DNA from: Gnetum montanum
Taxonomy: Eukaryota; Streptophyta; Gnetopsida; Gnetales; Gnetaceae
Length of the DNA: 64,000 nucleotides
Direction: 5' to 3'
Assembly (NCBI GenBank): GCA_015680685.1
Contig: MNCI01025002.1
Span: 117,819 to 181,818 of the forward strand
The notes under the pieces were generated by a model that saw nothing but the letters and a program-made list of their open reading frames with translations, was not told where the DNA came from and did not search any database. Positions 44,701 through 55,029 of this stretch are shown piece after piece. Position 1 is the stretch's first letter, and every line of letters starts with the position of its first letter. Position numbers and translations under genes: made by a program.

Positions 44701-47191
44701 ATGAATCCTTTAAGGAAGGATTGGCCCATTAGGAGACCAATCCTTATGTAACCAACCATGACCCTGGCAATGCTCAAAGGCTCTTGAAAATTGCCTATGG
44801 GAGTCAATGAGGGCCATCTTGGTCTGGTCTAACACTGCGGCATGAAGAATGATGCCAGCTATAAATGTCTCTACTATTGTGCTCATTAAAGCAAGTCCAC
44901 TATCATCATCGCACATCCCATGTTCATCAAAATGGTGCCTACATAGGAAAACAACATTCATATTTAAATGATGATAAAAAATTAAAAAGAAATCACAAGT
45001 TAAAGTAAGACATAAAGGAGCATACCAGTCCACTTTATATACTGTCCTGGGTGGGTTATGAAATAAAGTATGCACACGGAGGGCCAAGAAAAGTGTGTTG
45101 CAACTTTTGTAATGACTACAGACAGGCAACTCCCACACACAAGTTAAAGGACGAGTGGATCTAGGACCCTAAGTAGGGCCTCCCTCAACTCTAAAGAGTC
45201 CCTCATCGATATCAGTGATAAAGGCTAGCATGTCTTGTGAAGACCCGGACAACACGGTCTCAATAATATCACGAGCCATCTATTCACTTAGATGAGACCA
45301 TATGACAACACTAAAATTTTGCAGTATAAATGACAAGAACGAATTGGTGTTAGGACGAAACCATATTACATGGGGCCCAATTCACATGTCATAGGGAGGT
45401 GTGTCTGGCCCAAGGAGGCCAAACCAAGCAAGAACACCAACAAGCTCAATGACGAGGAGAGAAGATTTAGGTCCCCTACACATAATTGAAACATTGGGTA
45501 AGTGAAAAATCTAGGAACTAACAATAGATAAAAATCACATAAATAAATATCGCACCTCATGAGACGAGGATACTAACATCTATTTAGTGTAATCTTATGC
45601 TTACTGGCGTACATTGAAATCGGTTTCAGAGCAAATCCATGTTTAAATCATTAATCCAAAAAAAAAAACAATAAACAATATAAACAATATAAAATTTAGA
45701 AATCACTAAACATCTTGGCAAATTGTTTTTCAAAGCAAGGAAAACTTGACACTCACACCACAACCTCTCAAAGGCAACTCACACTAGGAGGTCATTCCAA
45801 CAAAGTCACGCAGTCTTCCTTCAACTCACTCATGCTAGGTGCTTATAATCCTTGTCTAGAAACTGGCAATCATGTAGTGGCCAATGGAGAAATAGAAAAG
45901 AGAATAGGCCCTCTCCAAACAAGTCATGTTGGGCCTTCCCACCACTAAGTCACGTTGGGACATCCCACATTCTAGCTCACGTTGGAACTACTACTTGTTC
46001 TAAAAATTTGCCCACGTTCATGCTGGCCATGTTCTCTTTGAAAAGCCCAGGGACTGAAAATTCAAAAATCAAAATCATGTTGCCTAGGTACTGAAGTTCA
46101 AAATTTATAGGTCACATTGTCCTAGGGAAAAAAATTGAAAATTCATGGTCACGCTGTTCTAGGGCAAAAAACTAAAAATTCATGGTTACGTTGCCTTGGG
46201 AAAAAATCCAAAAATTCATGGTTACGCTATCTAGGACTGAAACTCAAAATTGCAAGTCACGCTAAATCCAAAAATCGCCAAAAATCCAAAATTTTTGCAG
46301 TCATGCTGGGCCCTTATCCCCAGGTCATGCTGCTGCCAACCTCCCGACAAAGTCACGCTGACCAATTCTTGTCCTCCAAAGATCCAAGAAATTTCACATG
46401 TCACGCTGCCATGGAAGGCTGGAAAAATCATTTGTCACACTGCCCTGGAGGGTTGAAAATTTCATATGTCACACTGCTCTACCTCCAAAATCAAAAATTT
46501 TGTAGTCGTACTAAAAAACTTGCAGCTCACACTACCGAGGAAGGTAAGACACTCACGCCCCAACAGATCAAAAATTCATAGTCATACTAGCCATTCTTGC
46601 CCCTTTCAAAAAATTCAAAATTCTTTGTAGTCATGTTGTCTACCAAGACTGAAACTTTTTGCCCAAAATTCTAAGTCACGCTATTTGCAAAAATCAAAAT
46701 CAAAAAGCAGAACAAAGAAATCCAAAATTCACGTTGGTCTTCCCCCAAATAGTCACATTGCCCTGCCCAAAACCCCTCATTTGTAGCTTATGTTGCCCAA
46801 GACACTGGCAGCCATGATAACGATTAATGCCAAAACTTCCCACCAACGCAGCTCATGCTATAGTCGAATGGAAAATTGGTCTTCCCCTCATTCATGCTAA
46901 CTCTACCCACGGCCCAGAAACGCCAAGTGACCCAAAATGCCATAAAACCCAAAAAATTCTAGAAAATCCCCAAAAATCACAGCCACAAATCTCACCCTAG
47001 GTAAAACTACTTGCAAAAATACCAGAGAAAAATTGGGGGCAAAGAATTTACCTGTGCAGGGCCTTCTTCCACGTCAGAATCCTGACTTGGGGGAGACGTT
47101 GGAGGAGCTCTTCACTCTCCTCCATGAACGCTAGGGCTGCTTACTTCTTTCCCTTGCCCCTGGGTGCCTTCCCCTTGCCCTTGTCTTTCAT
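41791..47191 (-). pseudogene. element B spliced accessory gene: HAD-like domain + accessory domain + coiled coil
   Basis: Predicted exons on the minus strand: 47191-47052, 45475-45026, 44938-44667, 44568-43523, 43408-43154, 43067 to about 42868, 42774-42001, 41859-41791. Good GT/AG sites join in matching phase at nearly every junction. The first exon is basic (KDKGKGKAPRGKGKK). Exons 2-3 resemble an FCP1/SCP-type HAD phosphatase: LLVIELVGVL, FRPNTNSFLSF, VVIWS, CSHYKSCNTL and HNPPRTV in the family's order. The motif-I and motif-III aspartates are missing. Exon 4 has the accessory domain (TTWVRGVKVSF...LFGIP). A Glu-rich stretch, a coiled coil and an acidic GADDEEDLGD tail follow, with the stop 88 bp before the LTR. 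At least four in-frame stops and one frameshift make it a relic. The HAD call is inference from motif order. Confidence 0.55.
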
Positions 47192-47280
47192 GGTCACGTT
47201 GACGCTGACGCTAACTTCTTGGCTCACATTGCACTCTGGGAAGGTCACGTTGTTCTTCCAATTTCTAGCAACTCACGCTA
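45850..47280. repeat. dispersed GTCACGCTG-word array
   Basis: A degenerate array with units of about 40-60 bp: AAAATTCATGGTCACGCTG, then a variable CCTAGGG-like part. GTCACGCTG, GTCATGCTG, GTCACATTG and similar variants recur dozens of times. It fills the first predicted intron and the leader of the element B gene. The same word recurs at 53.2-53.7 kb and 54.8-55.0 kb. Confidence 0.7.
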
Positions 47281-47639
47281 ACAGAAATGAGGCTTTCTTT
47301 TTAAAAATTCCCTTTTCTATCCCTTCCTATTATTTAATTTTATTTATTTAATTTTGGGCCTTTTATTTTAGTTCCTCTTCTTTACTTTGGTTACATGTTG
47401 TTGTTCAAACCATCATTGCCTGGTGATAGCCTAGCTTTCCTTGTCATTCCAAACCCCGAAATGGGGCCCAAAAATCTCTTATGAAAAGAGGAGGAAGCTG
47501 CTGAAAAATAAAAAATCAACAGATAAACATATATAAACATTTGAAAGGGCATAAATTCATAAAAATTTTAAATCCCCATGATCTTATTGTTCACTCAAAA
47601 ATTCAAAATTTAAAAGTCAAAATTTAAAATTTAAAAAAG

Positions 47640-47785
47640 TGTAATCAACATCAATGGCCAGGTATGGCCTTAAACTACCATGACTATGTCACCGTGTCTT
47701 CTAATTTTGTTGATTACCCTATGCTCGTTTACACTTTGTAATTCTCCTACCAAAGGGGTGTCTCTTACTTCGCTCCCATTTTAAA
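47640..47785 (+). other. left junction of the Tat pol segment
   Basis: Minus-strand element B sequence gives way to plus-strand pol somewhere between about 47.3 and 47.8 kb. CTTAAACTACCATGACTATG (47669-47688) shares the TTAAACTACC word with 51589 and 58319-58352. No LTR end or target duplication is visible. Confidence 0.4.
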
Positions 47786-50700
47786 TTGGTAGGAGTGAGC
47801 ACCATGGCCACCAAGAACATCCTCTCAACATTGTCTCTCAGTGGACCATACGGGAAGGTAGAAAGAGCGATCAACCCAGAATCCTTGGATTTAAATCCGT
47901 CCACCTATACCAATTTAATAGCCTCCACTCAAGAAACCTCAGACTGGCCTAAAAACGTGGCTAAAACTCTATATCTAGAAGCTAACAACATCACTGAAGA
48001 TCCTTTGGTCGAAATCCCCATTACCACAGTCAATGGTGAAGCCAGAATGTTGAAATTAAGTGCCTTACTAGACTCACAGCTCGTAGGTGACATCACCTAG
48101 GTGTTAAAAGACAACATAAAAACATTTGCATGGTCATATACAAACATGCCAGGATTAGCTCCCCGAATCATCCAACACAACATTATTCTTGACGAAAAAA
48201 TTAAACCAGTAAAACAAAAAGTATGAAAGGTTAGACCCAAAGTAGCATTAGTAGTTCGTGCTGAGATCACAAAGCTCTACCAAGCCAGTTTCATTTGAGC
48301 CATCGATTATTCCGATTGGGTATCAAACATTGTTGTAGTTCCTAAGAAGAATGGTAGTATACGCATATGCATTGACTTTCGTGATCTCAATGTAGTCACT
48401 ATAAAGGATGATTTCCCATTACCTAGCATTGATCAACTTATTGACACAACTGTTGGGCATGTGCTATTGTCCTTCATGGACAGATTTTCAGGCTATAATC
48501 AAATAAGAATCAATCTGGAACCTCAGCTTAGGATGACTTTCATGACACCTTGGGGGACGTTTTGTTATACTATGATGCCATTTGGCCTTAAGAATGCAGG
48601 AGCCATAGATCAGCAAGCAATGACATACTTATTTAGTGATTACATGCTCAATTTGCTCAATGATTATGTTGACGATATCGCAGTCAAATATAAAACAACT
48701 GAACAACATGCCAAAGATCTGGACTTAGTGCTTAAATGTTGTCTCAAATATGACCTTAGACTCAACCCAAAGAAATGTGTTTTTAAGGTTAAAATGGACA
48801 AAATGCTCAGTTTCCTAGTCTTCGAAATAGGGATACAGGTAGACCCTGATAAGGTTAAAGCAATAACCAATATGTAACCACCAAGAAACCTCACCAAACT
48901 TCGTGGCCTCCAAGGTAGACTGCAATTCATCAGACGCTTTATCGAAAAACTGATAGATAAGTTGAGTTCCATGCAACATCTATTACAAAAGAATGTACAT
49001 TTCCAATGGACTCAACAATGCCAAGCAGCATTCAAGAACATAAAACAAGAGTTGGCTCAACTACCAACTATTTATCCTCCACAAAGTGATAAACCTTTCT
49101 ACATCTACCTTGCAACTTCTGATTCCTTCATTGCATCAATGCTTTGTCAAAAACGTGAGGATGGAGTCGAAATCCTTGTATATTACCTAAGCCACGCATT
49201 AATCACCTATGAACAATGATACAACAACGTAGAAAAATCATGCCTCGTCCTCATCTTCTCCTTGAAGAAATGGTGGCATTATCTCTTCCGTAATCAGGTT
49301 TACATCATTTGCAAGGATAATGTTCTCCATGCCATTACTAATAACATCTATGAGTCAAATAGGTTAGCTAGGTGGAAAGCGATGATCGCAGAGTTTGACT
49401 TGCACTACGTCACTCAATCTTCCAAAAAAGGTCAAGCAATAGTCACGCAACTAACCGTCTCACTGATGCATGATGAAATGACAATAAACCTTGAATTCCC
49501 AGATGAGAATGTTAATAGTGTAGACACCATACCTGATAACTATGAAGCAATCCTCTACTTCAATGGAGCTTCAACCTTCCGAGGGGAAAGTGCTGCGGCC
49601 ATTTTAACATACCCCTCTAGAGAAATCCAACCCTTCACTTACCGATTAACCTTTTCTTGCACTAATAACGTGGCGGTGTACGAAGATCTTCTTCGAGGTC
49701 TTCAAAGAACATTAACTTCAGGAATCTCATGTCTTGTAGTTTGAGGTGATTCACAGCTAGTTATTAATCAAGTCACTAAGGTTTGCTCATGCAAGGCTCT
49801 CCATTTGCAACCATATTATGATTTGACCAAACATCTACTAAGACAACTAGTAGAAAAATATTTACAGCATGTCCCTAGAAGCAAAAACACCATTTCCGAT
49901 GCACTTGCCACACTAGCCTTAAACATGACACCCGAAATGTTCCACGCGTTATCTAGCTTCATAACAAGTTGTGCTAAACCTATAATTAACACTCTAAATG
50001 AAGTACCTTTAGCATTCGTTAGTACAACACACATAATAGAATGGTAAGATGACATAAAAGAGTACCTTCTAAGAGGCGAACCTCCACAATACTTGAAAAA
50101 TGCTCAAAAGGACATCGTATGGAAACATTCCTGGCAATACACATTAATAGGAGACACCTTGTGTCGTAAATCATATGAAGGTATTCTACTAATGTGCGTT
50201 AGTAGCAATGATGGTCATACAATCGTAGAACAAATCCATGAAGGACTTTGTGAAGGACATATAGCACCTAAAGCAATGGCAACAAAGATTAGGCGCTTAG
50301 GTTACTATTGGCCACACATGGAGTACAATTGTATCTCCAAGGTCAGAATGTGTGACATTTGCCAAAAGCATGGTAATCTAATACACGTGCCACCTAACGA
50401 ATTGCATACAGCACAAATCACATGGCCATTCCAAAAATGGGGTTTAGACTTAATTGGACCGATAACACCATCATCTTCAACAGGACATAGCTTTATTATC
50501 ACTGCGACTAAATTTTTCACAAAATGGGTAGAAGCTATGCCCCTTAGGAAGACCACCTCAAAACACATTTGCACTTTCATAATAGAAAATATCGTGACCC
50601 GTTTTGGTATTCCAATGACCATCGTTACCGAGAATGGGCCACAATTCAACAGTGCAGATACTAAAAGCTTCTGTGAAAGTCTGGGCATTAAACATGCATT

Positions 50701-51281
50701 TTCATCACCTTACTACCCACAGAGCAATGGTCAAGCAGAGGCTACAAAAAAAAAATTATCATCATGATGCTCAAAAAGATGCTGAATCAAAGCAAGAAAT
50801 GATGGCATGAGCAATTGGTCTATGCATTGTGGGCATACAGAATGACACATCGAAAATCTATAGGTAAAACTCCATATAGTCTTGTATTCGGATCTGAAGC
50901 TGTTTTACCTTTAGAATTGCAGGTTCCCTCATTGCGGATAGCTCTCTCCGGCCTCCTTGATGAAAGTCAAAATAATGAATTGCACATTACTGACCTTGAT
51001 TTGGTAGAGGAGGAATGTGTGCAAACACTTGATCAAATTGAATGGTACCAGAAACAACAGTGGCAATGACACAAACACGATTTGTACAAGTGCCTGATCA
51101 AAGAAGGAGACATAGTCCTTAAAGCCGTACATGAACGCTTAGATAAATTCTCAGCCACTAGGAAGGGCCTTACTTAGTCACCAAGGCGTACAACAATGGA
51201 GCATTCAAACTTGCTGATACGAATGGGAACAAGTTCGCTAATCCTACAAACCATTTGTACCTAAATCGGTACTATGTCTAA
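47786..51281 (+). pseudogene. Ty3/gypsy (Tat type) pol relic: RT, RNase H, second RNase H, integrase
   Basis: Domains in order: a linker, then reverse transcriptase (about 48330-48880) with MPFGLKNAGA and the active-site YVDD at 48665-48676. Next are the classical RNase H (about 49000-49450) and a second archaeal-type RNase H (about 49540-49930) with YFNGAS, GDSQLVI and HVPRSKN. Integrase (about 50180-51000) has an H-H-C-C finger (CDICQKH), GLDLIGP, TENGPQF and SNGQAEA. Two RNase H domains mark the Tat/Ogre clade. The end NHLYLNRYY is the normal pol C terminus. About ten stops or shifts break the frame, and the middle integrase Asp is Glu (TEN for SDN). No gag or protease precedes it; they lie downstream at 55-58 kb. 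Confidence 0.9.
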
Positions 51282-51300
51282 TAAACTTGAGGTATGTGAA

Positions 51301-51568
51301 AAGTCCTAGCATCATGACTTAAAACTGATACCATAGAGAAGTCCTAGCATCATGACTTAAAACTGATACCATAGAGAATTCTTGGCATCATGACTTAAAA
51401 ATGATACCATAGAGAAGTCCTGGCATCATGACTTAAAACTGATGCCATAGAGAAGTCCTGGCATCATGACTTAAAATTGATACCACAAAAAATGTCCTGG
51501 AGTCATGACTTAAACTGTTATCACTTAAAATGTCTTGGAGTCATGACAATAAATTGACATCACAGAGC
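51301..51568 (+). repeat. 38-bp tandem repeat array, about seven copies
   Basis: The unit AGTCCTAGCATCATGACTTA plus 18 bases is repeated nearly perfectly five times and then in two diverged copies. It lies immediately after pol. Tandem repeats between pol and the 3' LTR are a known feature of Tat/Ogre elements. Confidence 0.85.
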
Positions 51569-51574
51569 TTTATC

Positions 51575-51795
51575 CAGTATGATGCTAAACTACCACATCT
51601 ATCCGCCATGACATAAAAGTAGCATCTAGAGTCCACTAAGATGATAAACTAGTTTGCCTCTTTATTGTCTGCTACGACTATAAACTAGCAATGCATCGTT
51701 CGCTATGACGTTAAACTGGCACCGTCCAAGTGGTTACGATGTGAAACTAACCTGCAACAGTCCGCTAAGACTATAAACTAGTGACATCATCGACG
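51575..51795 (+). repeat. degenerate repeat array with TTAAACTA words
   Basis: A unit of about 45 bp containing CTATGACGTTAAACTGGCA and variants (ATAAACTAG, GCTAAACTACC) occurs about five times. Part of the same word, ATGACGTTAAAC, is found at 58369-58380. Confidence 0.65.
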
Positions 51796-53893
51796 ACCAG
51801 GAAAAACTTGAAAAGATGTATTGCAATTGGCTGTACATGTTCCCACAAAGACTTGCTGTATGATTTATCTCATGGACACTAATGAAGCTGATGTTGTTCA
51901 TAATTCTGTTTGCTTTGAAAATTGCATGTGGTGGCTCCGTCTCCTTGTTTAAAGTGGTTAGCTAACCATTTCATTTGTGTTTTTCTTGTCTTCTTGGAGT
52001 TGTGTTTGTAGGATGATACTCCTGAGGCATTTGTACATAGATGCACTCCATTGTGATGACATGGTATCACATTCTTCTTGACGCACGTAACTGGGTTAAT
52101 CAATCCGTTCATAAGTACATTCCTGACTCCTGATACATTCCCCATTTCCCTATCATGTCCCAATTATCATATTTAGTTACACCCTTGGATACATTCCATT
52201 TAGTTCAAAACTCTTGATACACTGTTGCACACTGTGATTCTCTAAGCAGTTGCAACGCAAAACACAATACACGATACATGATGCAAAATGCAAATGCTCA
52301 AATACGAGTATGGCACGAAAAGCAAGCTCTTTCAAAAAGACCAAGAAAAGACAATAAAAGAAAAGTAAAAAAGAAAAAGAAAGAAAAAAATAAAGCAAAA
52401 ACAAAGGAAAAGAAAAAATGAACAAAAGGAAAAAGAACAAAAGGGTCAAAGAGCAAAATGCACGGAAAAGGTTTTCATGACCCCGTTCACATCATAAACC
52501 AAAAACTATTGGCTATTCTCATACAAGCCTCAGGCGAGAAGGCAATTTTCTTGAAAAACAACTACACTTGTGTCTCAAAGAGACCATGTTGCACATCTTT
52601 GCATGGCTTTGGCTATTTACAACGGGCCCCGCAAATACTCTATAAGAGTCCTGTTACTCCAAAGAACGTACCTCCTATATCTTGGTTCTGAGTCTGCTGA
52701 AAACCCGGCTATTGACAAAGACCAATGACATAACTTGTTCATGCAAAAGCATTCCTCTCCCACAATTGCAACAACAATTATCACCCTTGACCAACTCCTT
52801 GCTTCCCTTGATCGCCTCCATGCATCTCAAACTACATTTCCCCAATCCCATGTACTTTTGAAAATGGTGCGATGACATCCAACCAAGGGCGGATGGTTAA
52901 CACTTGGTACTTGGTTGTTCATGGTGTTTTGCACTTCTTTATCGACGTCTCTCAGGTGGATTCCTCCAGACATCAACAAAGAGGGGCCAATGAGAAGCCA
53001 CTAATTTTGACCTAGCACTTTGAAGCGAGGACAGCCCAAGCCCTCGTCGGCATTCCAGAGGTAAAATTTGGCTAAGGCATGGAGCTCACACCCAGCTTGC
53101 CCAAGGCAAGTTACTCATGCTGTCAAAACTAGCTTGCCCCCAATGTAACCAACTCCAAAAATCATCAAAATCAAGTTAAAAGGTGAAGGGCACACTGTGG
53201 GCACGCTGCAGGTTGAGTCCAGCGTGACCAACTCAAAAACCTCCAAATCAAGTCAAAACAATCAGATTTTCAAAAGAGCAAATCATCCTTGGGCTCACCA
53301 TCGACAACTTCTAGACTTCAGCCTCTAGAATCTCCAAATTTGAAACCAAAAATTGCAAGTTTTCACAGGTGTTTGTAGGTCACGATGTGGTCACGCTGTA
53401 GTGTGAGTGCAGCGTGACCTACCAAAAAGGGCTCAAGAACAAGACACATTAATCTTACTTTTCAACCTCAAGATCACACACAGGCAGGCAGTAGCCACAC
53501 TTCAAGAATCAGGCTTCGAAATTCAGAAATTGGTGTCAAAACGTGTCTTTTGCCCCACTCACACTGAAGGTCACGCTGAGCGTGAGTGCAGTGTATGCAC
53601 AAATTGGACGCTAGGACACACACGCTGGACGCTGGAACTCATGCTGGAAGTCATGCTAGGTGTGAGTGCAGTGTGAACACAATGGAACTCATGTTGGAGG
53701 CACAACCACTCACGCTGGAGGCTCTGGAAAAATAGAAACACCTGAAATAGCCATAGAACCCCTCAAATCAACATCCTATAGCAGTCGATTCAGGGACCAA
53801 GAAGTTTCAAGTGAGCCAGAGACCATCCCTTTGATTTTCTTTGTAAATTTTCTTCATTTGTGGGCATGTTGAGCAATCACGGTCTAAATTACA
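51796..53893 (+). other. 3' untranslated region of the Tat element
   Basis: No coding recognised. Contains a purine-rich run (52318-52455) and, at 53190-53700, several GTCACGCTG/CAGCGTGAC words in both orientations that could form hairpins. It leads into the LTR. Confidence 0.5.
52318..52455 (+). repeat. purine-rich tract
   Basis: About 138 bases consisting almost only of A and G (AAGAAAAAGAAAGAAAA type), with rare C and T. It is too long and too far from the LTR to be a simple polypurine tract. Confidence 0.7.
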
Positions 53894-54703
53894 TGTACTC
53901 CCATGGGCTTAAGTAACCCATGAGTTGTAAAATGCAATGTACTTAGTCAAGAACATAGCTTGCCAACACACATCCAACTCATAAACAACTGTGCATCGAC
54001 ACACATCCAACTCATACATAATTGTCCAACGGACACGTGTCATTTGATCTATTTTTCTCTCATCCCTTAGCTGTTGATTCCATTTTCAAATTCCGCACCT
54101 TAGCTCGGCCTAGCCCTATAAATATCCTATCAATTCACATAAACTGGGTGGGCAATTTCGAAGTTGGACAGGTTAGGAAATTCAGACCAAAAATCCTTGG
54201 GCGCTTGGTACACTTGACTCCTGGCATCCAAGCACTTTTGACACACATCACTTCATCACATCACATCACCTCAAGGCTTGGCGCTTGACTTGCCATCCAC
54301 ATGTGCAGCTATGCTTTGATCGGTACACATCTTTTCTAAGCAATATAATATAGTTTCATTATTGCCTTCCATTTATATTCTTTACTCTGTTTACACTTTG
54401 TTTACAATATAGCTCTATTTACGCTTCGTTTACAATTCAGTCTCTGTTTACGCTCTATGCTCTGCTTACATTTTGTATCACTATTTGTATTCTGTTTACA
54501 CCGTTTACGATAACCCCAATGCAAGCCATAGTTTACACTCAGGGAAGTCCTTGGTTAATTTGCATACAGACCATCCAAGGTAGTCTGCCTTCATTTACTT
54601 TTCTAGCTTGCCCTCGGGTGAAGGCAGGGTCAGCTGTGTCTATCAATGATCTTTCGATGTTTTTTTTCCTTCCAGCCTTACACCGAAGATTTAGGTTAGT
54701 ACA
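53894..54703 (+). mobile_element. LTR of the Tat-type element
   Basis: Bounded by TGTACTCCC and TTAGTACA, giving a 5-bp TGTAC/GTACA inverted end. It includes a TATA box near 54117 (CCTATAAATATCC) and a CTCTGTTTACG-type degenerate repeat at 54380-54510. Only one copy is in the window, so the boundaries rest on the inverted ends and the primer-like site that follows. It lies between pol on its left and gag on its right. Confidence 0.6.
54115..54124 (+). promoter_or_regulatory. TATA box of the Tat LTR
   Basis: CTATAAATAT in the middle of the LTR, a plausible core promoter. No other TATA-like motif of this quality was seen in the LTR. Confidence 0.5.
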
Positions 54704-54709
54704 GTAAAT

Positions 54710-54726
54710 TGGTGCTAGAACGAGGG
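54710..54726 (+). promoter_or_regulatory. probable primer-binding site after the Tat LTR
   Basis: TGGTGCTAGAACGAGGG begins six bases after the LTR end. TGG at its start fits pairing with a tRNA CCA end. The tRNA was not identified. Confidence 0.45.
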
Positions 54727-54831
54727 CTAACTTGCTTGTTGTCTGTTAAAACAGTGATCACACTACTAGTTAAAACTTGTTTATCTTGTCCCTATGAGTC
54801 TCCCTGTCACTGTTGGTCATGCTACAGCTCG

Positions 54832-54990
54832 CTCACTATGGTCACGCTATAGTTTGGTCATAGTTTGGTCACGCTGTGGCTTGGTCACGCTAAGGTTTGG
54901 TCACACTGTGGCTTGGTCATGCTGTGGTTTGGTCACACTGTGGCTTGGTCATGCTGTAGTTGTGTCACGCTGGTCACGCTATGGTTGCTT
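54832..54990 (+). repeat. tandem array of a 16-17-bp GGTCACGCT unit
   Basis: About nine copies of TTTGGTCACGCTGTGGC with variants (GTCATGCTG, GTCACACTG). The array lies in the leader just before the gag ATG at 55030. The open frame across it is a product of the repeat. Confidence 0.8.
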
Positions 54991-55029
54991 GCAATTCAAG
55001 TCATCTAGCCTAGTCTGCTCACATTCATC

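Noticed and set aside
46135-46581. Plus-strand open frame of 148 codons
   Set aside because: It is built from the GTCACGCTG/AAAATTCATGG array, so the repetitive peptide is a by-product of the repeat.
51301-51568. Regularly spaced repeats reminiscent of a CRISPR array
   Set aside because: The units are contiguous without unique spacers, and the context is a plant retrotransposon 3' UTR.
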